The position numbers and the translations under genes were made by a program. Below, piece by piece: positions 32,621 through 43,891 of a DNA stretch of 64,000 bases (within the stretch, counting starts at the first letter, position 1; each line of letters starts with the position of its first letter). This DNA is from Craspedostauros australis (taxonomy: Eukaryota; Bacillariophyta; Bacillariophyceae; Mastogloiales; Achnanthaceae), in the NCBI GenBank assembly GCA_026770025.1, contig JAMXDE010000042.1, positions 496,001 through 560,000 of the forward strand, given 5' to 3'. The notes under the pieces are model-generated. The model did no database searches, had not been told where the DNA came from, and was given only the letters and a program-made list of their open reading frames with translations.

Positions 32621-33333
32621 TATCAACATCTAGATCGAAATTAGGTACCCATCTCCCATGACTGAAACGTGATTCATTATTTTGATTCGACTCGATTTTG
32701 AGAGTATAGTCGAGTGAGTCTTGATACACGATTGAGATTCAGTCACTACTGTCATCGAACCTGACGTAGGCACTGACATCATCGTATGACGTCAGAGGAT
32801 CGGTCATTGTGATCCTCGGAATCGAGATTATGTTTTAGTCATGGTACGCTGACCTGTCTAGCCATGCCGAGTGCATCATCGAGCACGTGGCAACAATACT
32901 TAGGATCCAGAACAACATCGTCAGAGGTGATGCATGCACCTTGTCGACGTAGACGGATCAATCCATATATGATCAAACAGAGATCAAGATTAGGCAAGAC
33001 CAGGAGAGATTGAGAAAGACCCAAGGGCGAGAATAACACGGGATATCGTGTAAATCAACATGCCATCTTGGGCAATGTTTTAGGAAAGACTGCGAGATAA
33101 ACCACGAGGTAATCGAGCAGCACGTTAGCAACCGTGCATTAGGCACCATCATTAGAAATAGGAGATCATCATCTCATAATTCACACTCAATCATCAATTG
33201 ACACACCAACTAATAGCAACAACAACAACACCAAACACACCAACTCCACCTCTTGGCTTGATCACCCTGGCGGCGTAGTAAGTGCAGTGTTTGGTGCTCC
33301 CCTTCTTGTCCTGTGTGTAATTGCTGATTATCA
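32621..33333 (+). repeat. 3' LTR of copia element
   Basis: 713 bp, direct repeat of the 5' LTR with a constant offset of 7798 bases, followed by the ACACA target duplication. Confidence 0.9.
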
Positions 33334-33338
33334 ACACA

Positions 33339-34270
33339 GGCGCATGCATCAATAGTGATGGTGCAAGCTAAGCAAACGCAACACGGATTTTGCATCTCAG
33401 GAGGATGCAGGTAGTGTAGATAGGAAAAGGACACACAAGGCAGAGACCACTGTTCTACTCTGCCACTTTGCAATATGTGAAATGCACACTGCACACCGCA
33501 AAACGCACAGCCAGCACATGTTTGAGAACCACATGGGTGTTGGACGAATCGCAATGGCAACATAAGTTGAGAATGATGATGCACCATGGCAAAGAGGAGC
33601 AACGACCAGAGGGTGGGAAGGAAGCAGAGTCACGCAGCAAAGTACGAATAGAACTGAAACCGAAGTTGGGGTTGGGGTGACATGAAGCAAAGAACTTGGA
33701 TCCATTGTTCCCTTTGGAAGAAAAGGAGACATTAATATGGATATTTTATTTCCCCGCTGCTCCGTCCGTTGGGCGTGGCCGGCGTGGTGGCTGAAATTTG
33801 ATGGAACAGAGTCGGAGTGCGCAATGAATCTTTTCCAGCGCGCAGATGCGATCGCGAACAAGGAGGAAGCCGAATCGGGCATTCATCCTGGCTGCAAATC
33901 ACACCAGTACCGACATCGCGGTGAATCCCACACAGGCTGTCCACGCATTGAGTATGACCCACTACTACTACTACTATGCTGCAACGCAACGCGACGGAAC
34001 GCAATGCGAGTGCGCACACGATACTGGTGCCAATCGCCGTACTCGCACGAGTGCAGTACAGTAGCGGGGATGGCAATCGGCACAATGATCAGTCCCTCCC
34101 GTCCATCCGTTGGCACGAGTCACCACACGATACCCCTTTGGCGCTGATGAGTTGGTGGGATGGTTGTACCCACCTGTCGCTCCTGACGCTCGTTCGCGCA
34201 CATCCTCCTCACAATTTCTGGAAAGGACATTGCAACGAAAGGCACCGCCAAACACTCTCACCATCGCAGT
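33339..34270. other. Gene-less stretch before the GT-sulfotransferase gene
   Basis: Starts with the right-hand flank of the copia insertion, presumably the remaining outer part of the mariner-like element, whose terminus I could not identify. No coding frame is credible. Sequence near the next gene must include its promoter; a (CTA)n run is at 33960-33974. Confidence 0.4.
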
Positions 34271-34342
34271 GAGCACCACACTGAGCATCACGCTGAGCAC
34301 CACGCTGAGCACCACGCTGAGCACCACGCTGAGCACCACACA
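34271..34342 (+). repeat. 12 bp minisatellite in the leader of the GT-sulfotransferase gene
   Basis: Six units of GAGCACCACGCT (first two and last slightly variant), followed by a degenerate seventh unit that reaches to two bases before the start codon at 34357. Confidence 0.9.
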
Positions 34343-34356
34343 AAGCATCCACACAC

Positions 34357-36987
34357 ATGAGCAATATGACGAGGAAAAGCGGAGGTTTCCGACCACTGAT
34401 GTTTGCATCGTTAACTGTGGCCAGCATCCTTTACCTTGTGCGCACCAACTCCATCCTCTGCAAGATCCCACTGCCAGGACAGTACGACCTCCGAGGAATC
34501 AACGCGATCGGCACCAGCGACCACGTTCTGAATCAGCATCCCACGCTCAGTGCGAGGGCGCTCAACATTCAGGCCAGCTGCTGCCAAGATGGCGCCATCA
34601 GCAACGAGACTGCGGCTGATGCCGATGCCCTTCAGATTGATCAACAGCGCAGGCCGGATGATGCTGCGAACCTTGGCAAAGCAGACGCAGGCATCTCGCT
34701 TGTTCCTCAGAGCGATCTCATCTTCGGCGGCACTCCCATCTCCGCTCGATCCTTCGAGACCGTGCGCAAGACCTACAGCACGAAGACCGAAATCGCCCAG
34801 CCTATGGCCGTCGTTCCCTTGCCAACCGGCTTCCAGGGTGAGTACATACCGGACACGCTCGCGGAATTCCTCAAGCTCGCAAGCACCATCTTCGACGATT
34901 CCGAGATCGGCCGCTCCCTCCAAGCACGATCGTCCCAGCTTCAACGGCAGAACAACCTGCATGGCAGAGATTCGCCGGAGTACGCCATCGTGAGCATCTG
35001 CGTCGCAATGGATCTGTGCGACATCTCCAAGCGCAACCACCAGCACTACGCCAACACCCACGGCTACGACTACCTGCCAATGTCCACCAACGTCGATGGC
35101 ATCCACCCCAAGATGCTCAAGTACCTCCTCCTGGCATGGACCGTGCAACGCGGTTACAAGTGGGTCATGATGCTGGATGCCGACGCCCTCTTCACCAACA
35201 TGGACATCACCTTGCCCTCCCTCATCCACACCACCCAGCCATCCAACACCACCAGCTTGATCGTGACACGTGGTGGAAACTGGAAGCACGTGCACGGCAT
35301 CAACAACGGAATCTTCCTCCTCAAGAGCAACGAATGGTCGCTGCAGCATTGCTTCGACATATTCACCGCCAACTACGCCTACACCCGCTTCCTCGGCCGA
35401 ACCCTCATCGACCAGCCGCTTCAGATGTCCGTGCTGCTTGCTCAGAACGAGCTGCAGTGGCCGCCAAAGACGGAGCTGGAACGTGGCGCCCATGTCACCG
35501 TCGTTGCCAAGCGCACCATGAACTCCTTCCGACGCGAGCAAACCTTCAGCAGCGCGGACAAGAAGGAGAACGGACAATGGCAGCATGGTGACTTCATCGC
35601 CCATTTCGCGTCGGGAAAGAAGTACTCCTTGATGCTCGACCTTCTCGAAGAGGAGGGCCTCGCGAGTGAGATCCCGCCCGTTCAGGAACGATTCTCCTTC
35701 CCTCTCCCAGCCAAGGGCAAGGCATCGCGCACCGGACACTGCTGGTGCAACCATGCTGCTGGAAGCTTCATCGACGGTGACATGCTTGACACGCCATCCA
35801 GCAGCGTCAGCTGCCTGCCATCGTACCACGTTGTCGGTGTTCACAAGGCCGGCACCAAATCCATCCTGCGGTACTTGAGCGGACATCCAGGTCTGGCGAG
35901 CACAGGCTACATTGAGGATTCCACGCGATGGCTGACGGAGAAGACCGTCAAGACGCAGGAACAGAAGTGCGCTGCGATGGCAAAGACGGCCGCACCGCAC
36001 ACACCCAGTTTCCTTCACAAACCAAAAACGAGGGTCGTGTCTACATGCAGCTTCGATGACTACGCCTTGCTCAACGGTCAGGTATCCAACGGTGTCTGTT
36101 CCGGTCCTGCTGTTGCTGTTGCCACAGTTGGTGGTTCTGATGTCGGTGGCGGTGGCAGCGACGAAGATGCTGCCATCTCCGCGGTTCCGTACTTCCCAGA
36201 GGAGGAGAAGCCGCTGTTCGATGAGATGAACATCTGGGACCACAGCTTTGACAAGATCCGTGGTGTGTCGCTGCCGGAAGTCTTCCGCCGCATGCAACCG
36301 GAGGCAAATCTCCTTGTCACCGTCCGCGATTCCGTCGACGTCACGTACTCGGCATACAACCACTTCGGAGTCTTCGCATCCCAAGACAGTGCCAGCGCAA
36401 GCAATCAAGGCAGCAACAACAACAGCGACGGCGTCCAGAAGGGCCCGGCCCACTTTGACACGTACATCCGCAGCGTCATTGCCACATGGACGCAGAATGG
36501 ATGCACGGCCGCGAACTACCGCAAGTGCCTGCCAAGCGACATGGTCCAGGCCGGCGGCTGGCTGTCGCGAGCGATGTACTCCAAGGTCTTCTCCGAGTGG
36601 CTGTCGCACTTCCAATGCTCCCAGGTCCATCTCTTCGATGTCTCCGTCGACCCGCGCACTGAGGTGGAACGCCTCTATGACTTTGTGGGCATGCCCAACA
36701 AGGCAGCCGCAGAGGAAGCGACACGGAACACGTACGCGCTGCAATCCAATACAACGGCAGCCGCCTCCTTTGGCAAACGACGCGACAAGAATCCCATGAA
36801 CAAGGCCTCGTACGATGCCATGCTGGATACGACGCGGCAATACCTGAACGAATTCTACAGCACATTCGACGACGAGATGTGCGAACTGATGGTCCAGCAT
36901 CCCTGCTTGGATGTTCCGCTGTTCCGACGCAAGTGCCCGATGAAGCAGGCCGATGTGTTGGATGGTGGCATGTCTCTGACGATGTGA
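34357..36987 (+). CDS. GT34-type glycosyltransferase fused to a sulfotransferase
   Basis: One uninterrupted frame of 876 residues. Residues ~13-29 (PLMFASLTVASILYLV) form a signal anchor after a short basic tail, predicting a type II Golgi membrane protein. Residues ~205-440 match the GMA12/MNN10 (GT34) pattern: YANTHGYDYL, KYLLLAWTVQRGYKWVMMLDADALF (DxD-type metal/nucleotide site near 273), HGINNGIFLLKSNEW (313), IDQPLQ and DFIAHFASGKK. From ~490 a PAPS-dependent sulfotransferase begins: HVVGVHKAGTKSI is a 5'-phosphosulfate-binding loop and VTVRDSVDVTYSAYNHF (R657, S659) is the 3'-phosphate-binding motif. A Gly/Ser/Asp linker lies near 590. The substrate is likely a secreted glycan to which one chain adds a hexose or pentose and a sulfate. 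The two domains are each standard; their fusion is what is unusual. A long antisense frame on the other strand is a shadow. Confidence 0.85.
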   Translation: MSNMTRKSGGFRPLMFASLTVASILYLVRTNSILCKIPLPGQYDLRGINAIGTSDHVLNQHPTLSARALNIQASCCQDGAISNETAADADALQIDQQRRPDDAANLGKADAGISLVPQSDLIFGGTPISARSFETVRKTYSTKTEIAQPMAVVPLPTGFQGEYIPDTLAEFLKLASTIFDDSEIGRSLQARSSQLQRQNNLHGRDSPEYAIVSICVAMDLCDISKRNHQHYANTHGYDYLPMSTNVDGIHPKMLKYLLLAWTVQRGYKWVMMLDADALFTNMDITLPSLIHTTQPSNTTSLIVTRGGNWKHVHGINNGIFLLKSNEWSLQHCFDIFTANYAYTRFLGRTLIDQPLQMSVLLAQNELQWPPKTELERGAHVTVVAKRTMNSFRREQTFSSADKKENGQWQHGDFIAHFASGKKYSLMLDLLEEEGLASEIPPVQERFSFPLPAKGKASRTGHCWCNHAAGSFIDGDMLDTPSSSVSCLPSYHVVGVHKAGTKSILRYLSGHPGLASTGYIEDSTRWLTEKTVKTQEQKCAAMAKTAAPHTPSFLHKPKTRVVSTCSFDDYALLNGQVSNGVCSGPAVAVATVGGSDVGGGGSDEDAAISAVPYFPEEEKPLFDEMNIWDHSFDKIRGVSLPEVFRRMQPEANLLVTVRDSVDVTYSAYNHFGVFASQDSASASNQGSNNNSDGVQKGPAHFDTYIRSVIATWTQNGCTAANYRKCLPSDMVQAGGWLSRAMYSKVFSEWLSHFQCSQVHLFDVSVDPRTEVERLYDFVGMPNKAAAEEATRNTYALQSNTTAAASFGKRRDKNPMNKASYDAMLDTTRQYLNEFYSTFDDEMCELMVQHPCLDVPLFRRKCPMKQADVLDGGMSLTM

Positions 36988-39793
36988 TTGGTCACCATCG
37001 TGTAAGTGCGATTTCGGGTGCGAGTGCGAGTATGATAGAGTAGAATAGAGCAAGTAGAGCATGATGTAAATAGAGCAGAAGTACCAACAGAGCACAACAT
37101 TGCGATTCGTGCGTGCGTGTGTGCATGTCTTCGTGTATGTGTCTGTCAGTTTGTTTGTTGTTTGACTTGCATGTGTCTGTATGTCTCTGTATCTACGAAT
37201 GTATGTCTGTGTGCACTTCTGCCACGCTCATTTCATGGATGTTGATGCGTCTTGTTGGTGTTGGTGTTGTTGATGGTGATGGTCAGGTCGCGATCAGGTG
37301 ATGGCACATGAACGAGCTACCGATCGAGATCGATGCGCGGGGATGATTAGTTCGTTCGCAACAACGGCCTGTGGAGCAATCGGTGTTCAGGTCATCACGG
37401 ATGCAACTGCTCTGACCTGCTTCTCCTCTGTGAATTAGCGGCTTCCCAAAGCGGTATTGTGGGAGACTTGGAAGCCGCTTTGACTCAGTCAATGGTGAAG
37501 CATCAATGTCAAATCAGTGTCAAATCAATGTACGACTAAAGCAAGGAAAGATAGAGAGATACATAGAATACGAGAAAAGAGGGAGACGGTACCAGCAGCA
37601 TCGGCAACTTCGCTTGGGCTCGCGATCAGGTTCGGATTGTTGTTCACCTCGCCTACATTCCCATCCTCTTCGCGTTGCTCCGGTCTGCGGTCCTTTTGCA
37701 TCGGTACAGAGCGGAGAAGGATGGGAGATGGTTGGAAGAGTCATGTCCAAATACTCAATGTACTCTACCCTCAGCTCGCAGCTCGTTGTGGGATGGTCCT
37801 TCGACTCCGGCGAAAATGGAAGGGCAATTCAGAGAGCCGTTGACGGATGATACGACACGGCGATCCCAATCCCATGGGCTGTTGTTCGATGCACACAAAC
37901 ACACAAGTACGATTGCGATGGACACTCTGCAACAAGAGTCCAAACAGCGTGATGCGCTCTCCGACTATCACAAGATGTCACGACCAAGAGACACACTTGA
38001 GAGGCGGGTCTTGAATGGCATTCGCACAAGAGCAAGACACAAGCAGCAATCCGCAACAGCAAAGACCCCAAGAATCGGTGCAAGACCGACGGACACGGCG
38101 GCTGGTGAACGTGGACACTTGATCGTTCCTGTCAAATCGTCACTTGTTCGTGCCAGGGCGGGAATCGAACCCGCACCCTCCCGGGGAGGACAAAAGTAAA
38201 TCCAGTACTTCACGCGTCCCAGCGCTCCTGACACGTTCGGTACAAGTGAGATATATATACCCAACAGCAACAGTTGTCAGTTCCCATGAGGATTGGTTGG
38301 AACGCCTCCACAGAGAGAGAAGGCACACAAGACAGAAACGAAGGCGATTGTCATCCAACACAGCAGAATGACGTCCGTCACAAGGCCTCCAACAGAAGAA
38401 GGCAACGGATGCAGATAACCAGTGGGAAAGAAAGGAGGTCGTTGATGGCCTATGTTGGCACTGACGCCGCCTGGAGAGGGAAGGAGATAATGGACGGCCA
38501 TGGCGATGGCGGACATAGAGACCGGCCATTCATTGTTTCTGCTCCAACTCGCCACGCCTCCAACAACACAATCATGCTCGCGCCAATGATCACATCCTCA
38601 CCGTTTGTAGTCGTGCTCATGGCCATGGCCATGGTCGTGTGACACACCATTTCACACCATGATGCCTTGGTGAAGGCTGCGGCGACGAAGAGGTGGGACT
38701 GTTCTTCCTCTCTCGTTCCTTCGTTCCCATCATTGTTTTCTGCATTCCTCGTTGCCTTCATTTATTCGGTTATTTCTCCTGTGCTCCGCTTTCGTTGTGG
38801 ATGGAGGAGAGATTCGTGGGCCGAAATGCGGACAGACAGAAACACTAGCAGACGTGATGGCGAAACAGAGCCATTGTGTTGCAACTGGAGCCTCGAGCGG
38901 TATCGCAAAGAAGCGCGAAGTAGCAACATTGATACTTTTCTTTGAGTGGTGGTGAGTGTGGCACGAATCTTAGTTTAACGACCAGAGGGCGTAGGTGCAG
39001 CGAAGTTCTGTCGCCGAAGCATCTTAAGTGGGGTTGGTCTTCTTGTCGATCCACAGTCATAGCACGCGGAACACGGTTCAACAATTATTCAAGGTGCGCA
39101 ATATGTGTTGGTAGCTCTGCGTAGGAAGGGTCGCGACCCTCAACAATGTCATTGTCTTGTACGTCCCCATGCGTTTCAACGAACACCAAGGAGATAGTGA
39201 CACTCACAAAGAAGCCTGTCGGCGTGTCAGGAATGGAGACGTCATCACAGCACTGGAAGCAAACGAGAAAATCCACAAACCCGAAAGTGGGCTTCTTTGG
39301 CGGGTTGTTGTCGTGTTCGTTGGTTGTGATTGGTCATTTGTTGCACTGTCGCAGTGGTCGCAAGACCAAAAGTCCCGCGAACACAAAGCGGGTGCCTACT
39401 TTGTCGCGTAAAGAGCGCGAAAGTCGCAAATGGACACCACAACGAAGGCAAAGAACGACCAACAACCAACGAAAGGCGTGAAATGGCACAGCCTCGAATT
39501 CAGAGGCACCGCGTGAAGACCATCGTCGTGGTTGTTGTTGTCGTGATTTGCTCTGTCCAGATTCATCATAAAATGCGAGAGCGTTCAAAACGAAAGCGCT
39601 CATTCCTGTTATTCCTCTCTGCATTTTCCGTCCCGCAAACGATTACGATCAGCGCGGAGCGAAAGACAGTCCGCACCACAACATAGTACTCCACCCAACA
39701 TCCCACTACCAGCCACCACCAAGCCAAGCTCTGCAGAGTCCAATTCACACACACACTCCATAATACAATATTCTATTATATAACACTTCCACC
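36988..39793. other. Gene-less stretch with one tRNA-like sequence
   Basis: Contains T/G-rich simple sequence after 37100 (TGTCTGTATGTCTC type), an inverted pair TTAGCGGCTTCCCAAAGCGG / CCGCTTTG near 37435-37485, and the tRNA-like sequence at 38151-38233. No protein-coding frame has convincing character. The leader of the gene at 39794 contains CCACCATG context. Confidence 0.45.
38151..38233 (-). tRNA. tRNA-Ser(GGA)-like gene, possibly a pseudogene
   Basis: On the minus strand an 83 nt sequence folds partly as a class II tRNA. The acceptor TGTCAGG pairs with CCTGGCA (one G-T). The anticodon stem is AAGTA/TACTT around the loop CTGGATT (anticodon GGA by position). A long variable arm CCTCC-CCG-GGAGG is present, as is a perfect T-arm GCGGG-TTCGATT-CCCGC containing a B box. 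The D-arm is poor (GCG/CGC with a six-base loop), position 8 is A instead of T, and position 37 is T. These defects suggest a degenerate tRNA copy or the head of a tRNA-derived SINE rather than a working tRNA. Confidence 0.5.
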
Positions 39794-41203
39794 ATGATGT
39801 TCACAAGCCACCTGAACAAGATCCTCTCAACGCATGATCTCTCGGTCAGCGACGTCGTCATCGTCAGCGACAACCACCAGCTGATGCCCGAGAACTACCG
39901 CAAGGCGAATCAGGAGCGCGAGAAGACGAAGAGCCGGTTGAGCGGTTCTTCCCACAGCAGCGGCTCAGCCAACGATGCCCTGTCACCCAACGGTCGCCCG
40001 AACACAGCCGTGTCGCGTGCGGTGGCCCAAGCCGTCGCCATCTCCACGGAAGGAGGGCCACCGCCGTTGGTCTCGGACTTCCCGTCGGTTGGATCGGATG
40101 CATGCTCCCATTCGTACAGCAGCGATCCCCTCGCGTCTCCCTCGCTGGCATCGTCCCTGGCAGCCGCTCCCCTGCCGTCGGGCGCGTTGCCATCGTCATC
40201 CGCAGCGTCGTCATTGTCATCATCGAGCTCACGGGCCGCAGTGCTCGCCATGGCGTTGATGGCGCCCAAGCAGACCCCGTGCCGATGGTCCGGTGCCTCC
40301 AACCTCTCCAACAACTCGCTGGAGAGCCTGCTCAGCCACTCGCCTTCGAAGAGCATCATCACCACGAGGGATGGCAGCGGAAGCCGCCGAACGGCCACCC
40401 AGTTCCACTTTCTCACCTCGTCGTCGCTCAAGTCGTTCGATTCGTCGACCATGAAGCACGCGGCCAGCGACTCCGTCCTCAACAAGCCGGTGCGCTGCCT
40501 CTCACCGGGCCGCCCCAAGCACAACGCCAACTGGAACTTTGATCAGAGGCGCCAATCGCGTTCTCAATCACAACAACAACAACAACAACAACAACAACAG
40601 TGGTCGTCACATGGACGCGGACAGCTGCCGGACCTCAATGGCGGCGGGAAGAAGCAAGGCGGCAACGCCGAGTTCGGCCTGCGTCTGCCTCCCATGCGTT
40701 CGCTGCAGGAAGTCCAGGAGGAGCTGTACAACGAGTACAATGCCGGCGCCGACAGCAGCAACGCAACGGCCTTCGGCGCCCAATGCAACGGCGACTCTGC
40801 CGCAAGCACTCCCAGACTCAGGGATGGGCTGTCGGCCTTCCCTTCCCTTCCACGACGCAAGACCTCCTCGGAGGGCCCGAGGCTGGGGCACACACAGTCC
40901 GAGATGAACCTCCAGTCTCATCGATGGACCACCGCCTCTCGCAGCAGCGCGCGGCAGCAAAACAACAACAATAGTGACAGCAATAGCAATGGTCGCTGGG
41001 GCAGCACGAACGAGACGTTCAACGCCAGCTCCCAAGACAAGAGAATGAAGCGTCTGGCGCAGAGCAGGGAAGACCTGCTCGGCCTGTCCACCAAGTCGGC
41101 TTCCTCGTCGTCAGCAGCACCGTCTCTGCAGCCATCGTCGGCGTCATCGCAGCTCTCCTCAAGGATGAAGAAGTCCAGATCGATGAAGAACGGTGCATTT
41201 TGA
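39794..41203 (+). CDS. Disordered Ser-rich protein, D-N motif family member 1
   Basis: ATG at 39794 (an ATGATG pair, so 39797 is equally possible) gives 469 residues. The N-terminus has the family core SHLNKILSTHDLSVSDVVIVSDNHQLMP. The rest is low complexity: Ser/Ala blocks (180-200), poly-Gln from a CAA run (residues ~260-268), Asn/Ser stretches and several basic-Ser sites (RRKTSS, RMKKSRSMKNG at the end). It lies in the same orientation as two relatives at 43892 and 47156. No domain of known function is visible. The sequence suggests a regulatory protein with many potential phosphorylation sites. Confidence 0.65.
   Translation: MMFTSHLNKILSTHDLSVSDVVIVSDNHQLMPENYRKANQEREKTKSRLSGSSHSSGSANDALSPNGRPNTAVSRAVAQAVAISTEGGPPPLVSDFPSVGSDACSHSYSSDPLASPSLASSLAAAPLPSGALPSSSAASSLSSSSSRAAVLAMALMAPKQTPCRWSGASNLSNNSLESLLSHSPSKSIITTRDGSGSRRTATQFHFLTSSSLKSFDSSTMKHAASDSVLNKPVRCLSPGRPKHNANWNFDQRRQSRSQSQQQQQQQQQQWSSHGRGQLPDLNGGGKKQGGNAEFGLRLPPMRSLQEVQEELYNEYNAGADSSNATAFGAQCNGDSAASTPRLRDGLSAFPSLPRRKTSSEGPRLGHTQSEMNLQSHRWTTASRSSARQQNNNNSDSNSNGRWGSTNETFNASSQDKRMKRLAQSREDLLGLSTKSASSSSAAPSLQPSSASSQLSSRMKKSRSMKNGAF
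40563..40601 (+). repeat. (CAA)n run encoding poly-Gln
   Basis: About eleven consecutive CAA/CAG codons within the D-N family member 1 gene; length polymorphism is likely. Confidence 0.85.
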
Positions 41204-43891
41204 AGAATGACCCGGCGACTGGCTACTGTGTAGAGCATGGGATATCACCTGCCTACCCACTTTGATACCATACGGCCACGCATTAACACCAACGACCAGC
41301 TAACCAACCAACTATTGTAGACAACAACAATAAATAGAGATTGATTCCTTCGCTATCCACGCCGTACGTGCAAACAGAGTCGCCATAGATCGGAGCACTG
41401 GGAGGTGAGGTTGCCGAAGCTTGTTGCGTTGGAGGAGACCAGTAGTCGATGACGCCTCATTTCAACAGACACTCTTGTTGACGCCAAGCGCAGACATCGG
41501 CGAAGTCATCAACACAAGCAACAACAACACGTGAATGTGGACCGAGAGCACTCTGCTCTACTCTACTCTACTCTAATCTAGTTAGACTTGGACTTCGACT
41601 TCGACTTCGACTTGGACTCGAGGATGGGTGGGGTGATCGGCGTGGCGCATTGACAGATGACAGATGGGGAGAGCGACGAACACGAACGACGAAAAGATCC
41701 ATGCGGTTTCCACTTCAATCTCTGTGTTCGTTGGTGGATTAAATGTAAACCAAAATTATTCTACCGCTGCTTCTTTCATATTCACGACTTGATGGTGTGA
41801 TTCGTTGGACTAACAAAGAATGGAAAATAATACGTCTGATGACGTCCGTACGTGGGACTGTCTTGGTCATGGTTCGGTGAATTACGGCGAAATATGAATG
41901 GCCTTGGGTGTGGGCAAATGATGTCGCAAGACGCGCGATGATGCCAACAACAACCCAAACGATCCCTTTCGGCAAAAGCGAGGTGTTCTTTTCGTGGAAA
42001 GGGCTTGCATTCATTCTGCGTTGGGTGTTGCATTTGCATACAGCAGACCAGTTACCGACAACATCGCCGACCCCCAACATGTTTGTGGCTATGGTGTCCA
42101 CGGGTGGGTGTGTTGATGAGCGAGATTGTGGACACGGACGTTCCTCCGGCAGCGATTTGGTTTGTGGGGAAAAGAAAGTGCGCTCTTTGGATGCGGAGGA
42201 TTGATGGGCGGAGAGCGGAGTTGGAGAACAAGTGCGGATTGATCCCTCGGCACCTCTCTGCCTCGACCTTCACATCTCTCGATGTGTCTCTTTGGAGAGG
42301 TTGAGAGCAATACTTATGCATGCTCATTTACGTCGGTTGAGTTGGTCAACAAAATGATGTCCGAGCGAAGGAGGACGACGATTGCTGCTTTGTGTTGGGC
42401 GGGAAGTGAAGGCATGAAGAGAGTGATGACGTTGGATGTTTGTGTTCGTGTGTGTGATGATGGCGTGTGCATCAACGAGCACGCGTGTGATCTGGTGAGG
42501 CGATCGCCGCATGCACCTCTGCTTGCGTTCGTGTTTGTAATCTACTCCTTGCAATTACACTTCGGCGAGACATTCCCCACCTGCCGCAGATAGGAATACG
42601 AAGGCTGCGGATAAAGTTTATTTTTCATTATGGTTGACGGATAGATCATTGATGCAATTGCGGTGGGTGGGATAGATGAAACTGGCAACATTTCACGACT
42701 CGGGTTGTTTGCAACAGAGAGAGGAACAGGAGGCGCGAAGGCAAGGGAAGAAGCAAGCAGAAGATGCGCGCAATACTGCTGTTTCGAGGCAGCGTCAAAT
42801 GGACGAAAGCGCTCCGCACCAGAATAGTATTCTGGGAAAGTGATATGGATGGAACATGGACTCATAGAGCACGTGCTCTGTGATTGTTTCAATTTCTCAA
42901 TGTCATAGAATATAATACCAGTATGGTTTGTTGCACAATTCGTTGTGTTACGTGGTGATGTGATGTGATGTGATTCGATGCGATGAGAGCAGGGGTGTGA
43001 GAGTTCGAGGGAGTTTTGTGAGATGGTTTGTCTCGTTTGTTGTCCTTTGCTTTCGTAGGGACTGACTGGTGCTCACAGGCATTCATGAGCGTTGCGGTTG
43101 AGTCATGTTTGCTGTCCCATTTCACAAAACGGTTTCGGCGTTGTGGATTTTGGAGCCGCAGATTGCTAAAGCGTGGCGATTTGGTCCCCTTTGGAGTACT
43201 AGTTGTTGGAAACGGTTGGAAAAGCGACTACTTCTTGCAAAATATCGAAATAGCGTTTCAGTCTCGCCAAAATCGCAGTGGCGGGTCGTCGGAGACAAAC
43301 CCAAATTGGCCCAAACAAATCCAATGTACTCCGGCCGTTGCGCAACGTTTATTGCCTTCGCCACATTTGCGCTTCTGTTGCGCAGAACCGAACTTCACCG
43401 ATACGGGACAGCTTCCGTCGGTTGTGGCGGCGGTCGGATGATAAATTGGTTGGTCATGAAGAAACGAAGGGTTCTGGAGGAACTCTCTTTCCTGGACGCT
43501 TTATGCCCCAGGGCCTGCTCTTCGTGTTTCGCCTATGTGGGAACAGCAACGAACGCTGATAGCTGGTGCAGAACGCACGCGAGCGCTCGTTCAGGTAGTA
43601 CCCCTGGATGAAAGCCGCGAAACACGGGGGACAAACGCATTGTGGCCCTCCTGGTGCCCAAAGTGTCTCATCTGCGCGAATGACGCCAAAAGCCGTCATC
43701 GAATGCGGAAATTGTGGGGATTGTCGTGCAAGTGCGGGTTGCGTTGCGTTGGTGCCACAAGAAGGCGCGCAATTCATCCTCGCCATTGTTGTCACCAGAT
43801 TGTCTCATAAAGTTTGCAACCTCGCGGATCGCACCAAATCGCATATTTCAACTCTGCACATACCACACTATACACACACATAGTAGACACA
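41204..43891. other. Gene-less stretch between D-N family members 1 and 2
   Basis: Contains a CTACTCTACTCT run and a GACTTCGACTTC hexamer run (about 41556-41625). Open frames are short and overlapping. Neither neighbour's duplication appears to have left a recognisable extra copy. Confidence 0.45.

Larger units (their letters stand above)
24823..33333 (+). mobile_element. Ty1/copia LTR retrotransposon (diatom CoDi-like), young
   Basis: Two LTRs of 713 bp (24823-25535 and 32621-33333) begin TATCAACATC and end GATTATCA. They flank a leader, one long gag-pol frame and a short purine run (GGGGAG) next to the right LTR. A 5 bp target duplication ACACA is present at 24818-24822 and 33334-33338. 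The LTRs look identical by eye along their length and the frame is uninterrupted, so the copy appears whole and very recent. It lies inside the 5' region of the older mariner-like element. Confidence 0.93.

Noticed and set aside
34110-34619. 169-codon frame with STTL repeats
   Set aside because: It reads the GAGCACCACGCT array and then overlaps the start of the GT-sulfotransferase in another phase.
34411-37095. 894-codon open frame antisense to the GT-sulfotransferase
   Set aside because: Complete overlap with a gene whose domains are clear. Its translation has no motif and mirrors the codon bias of the sense strand.
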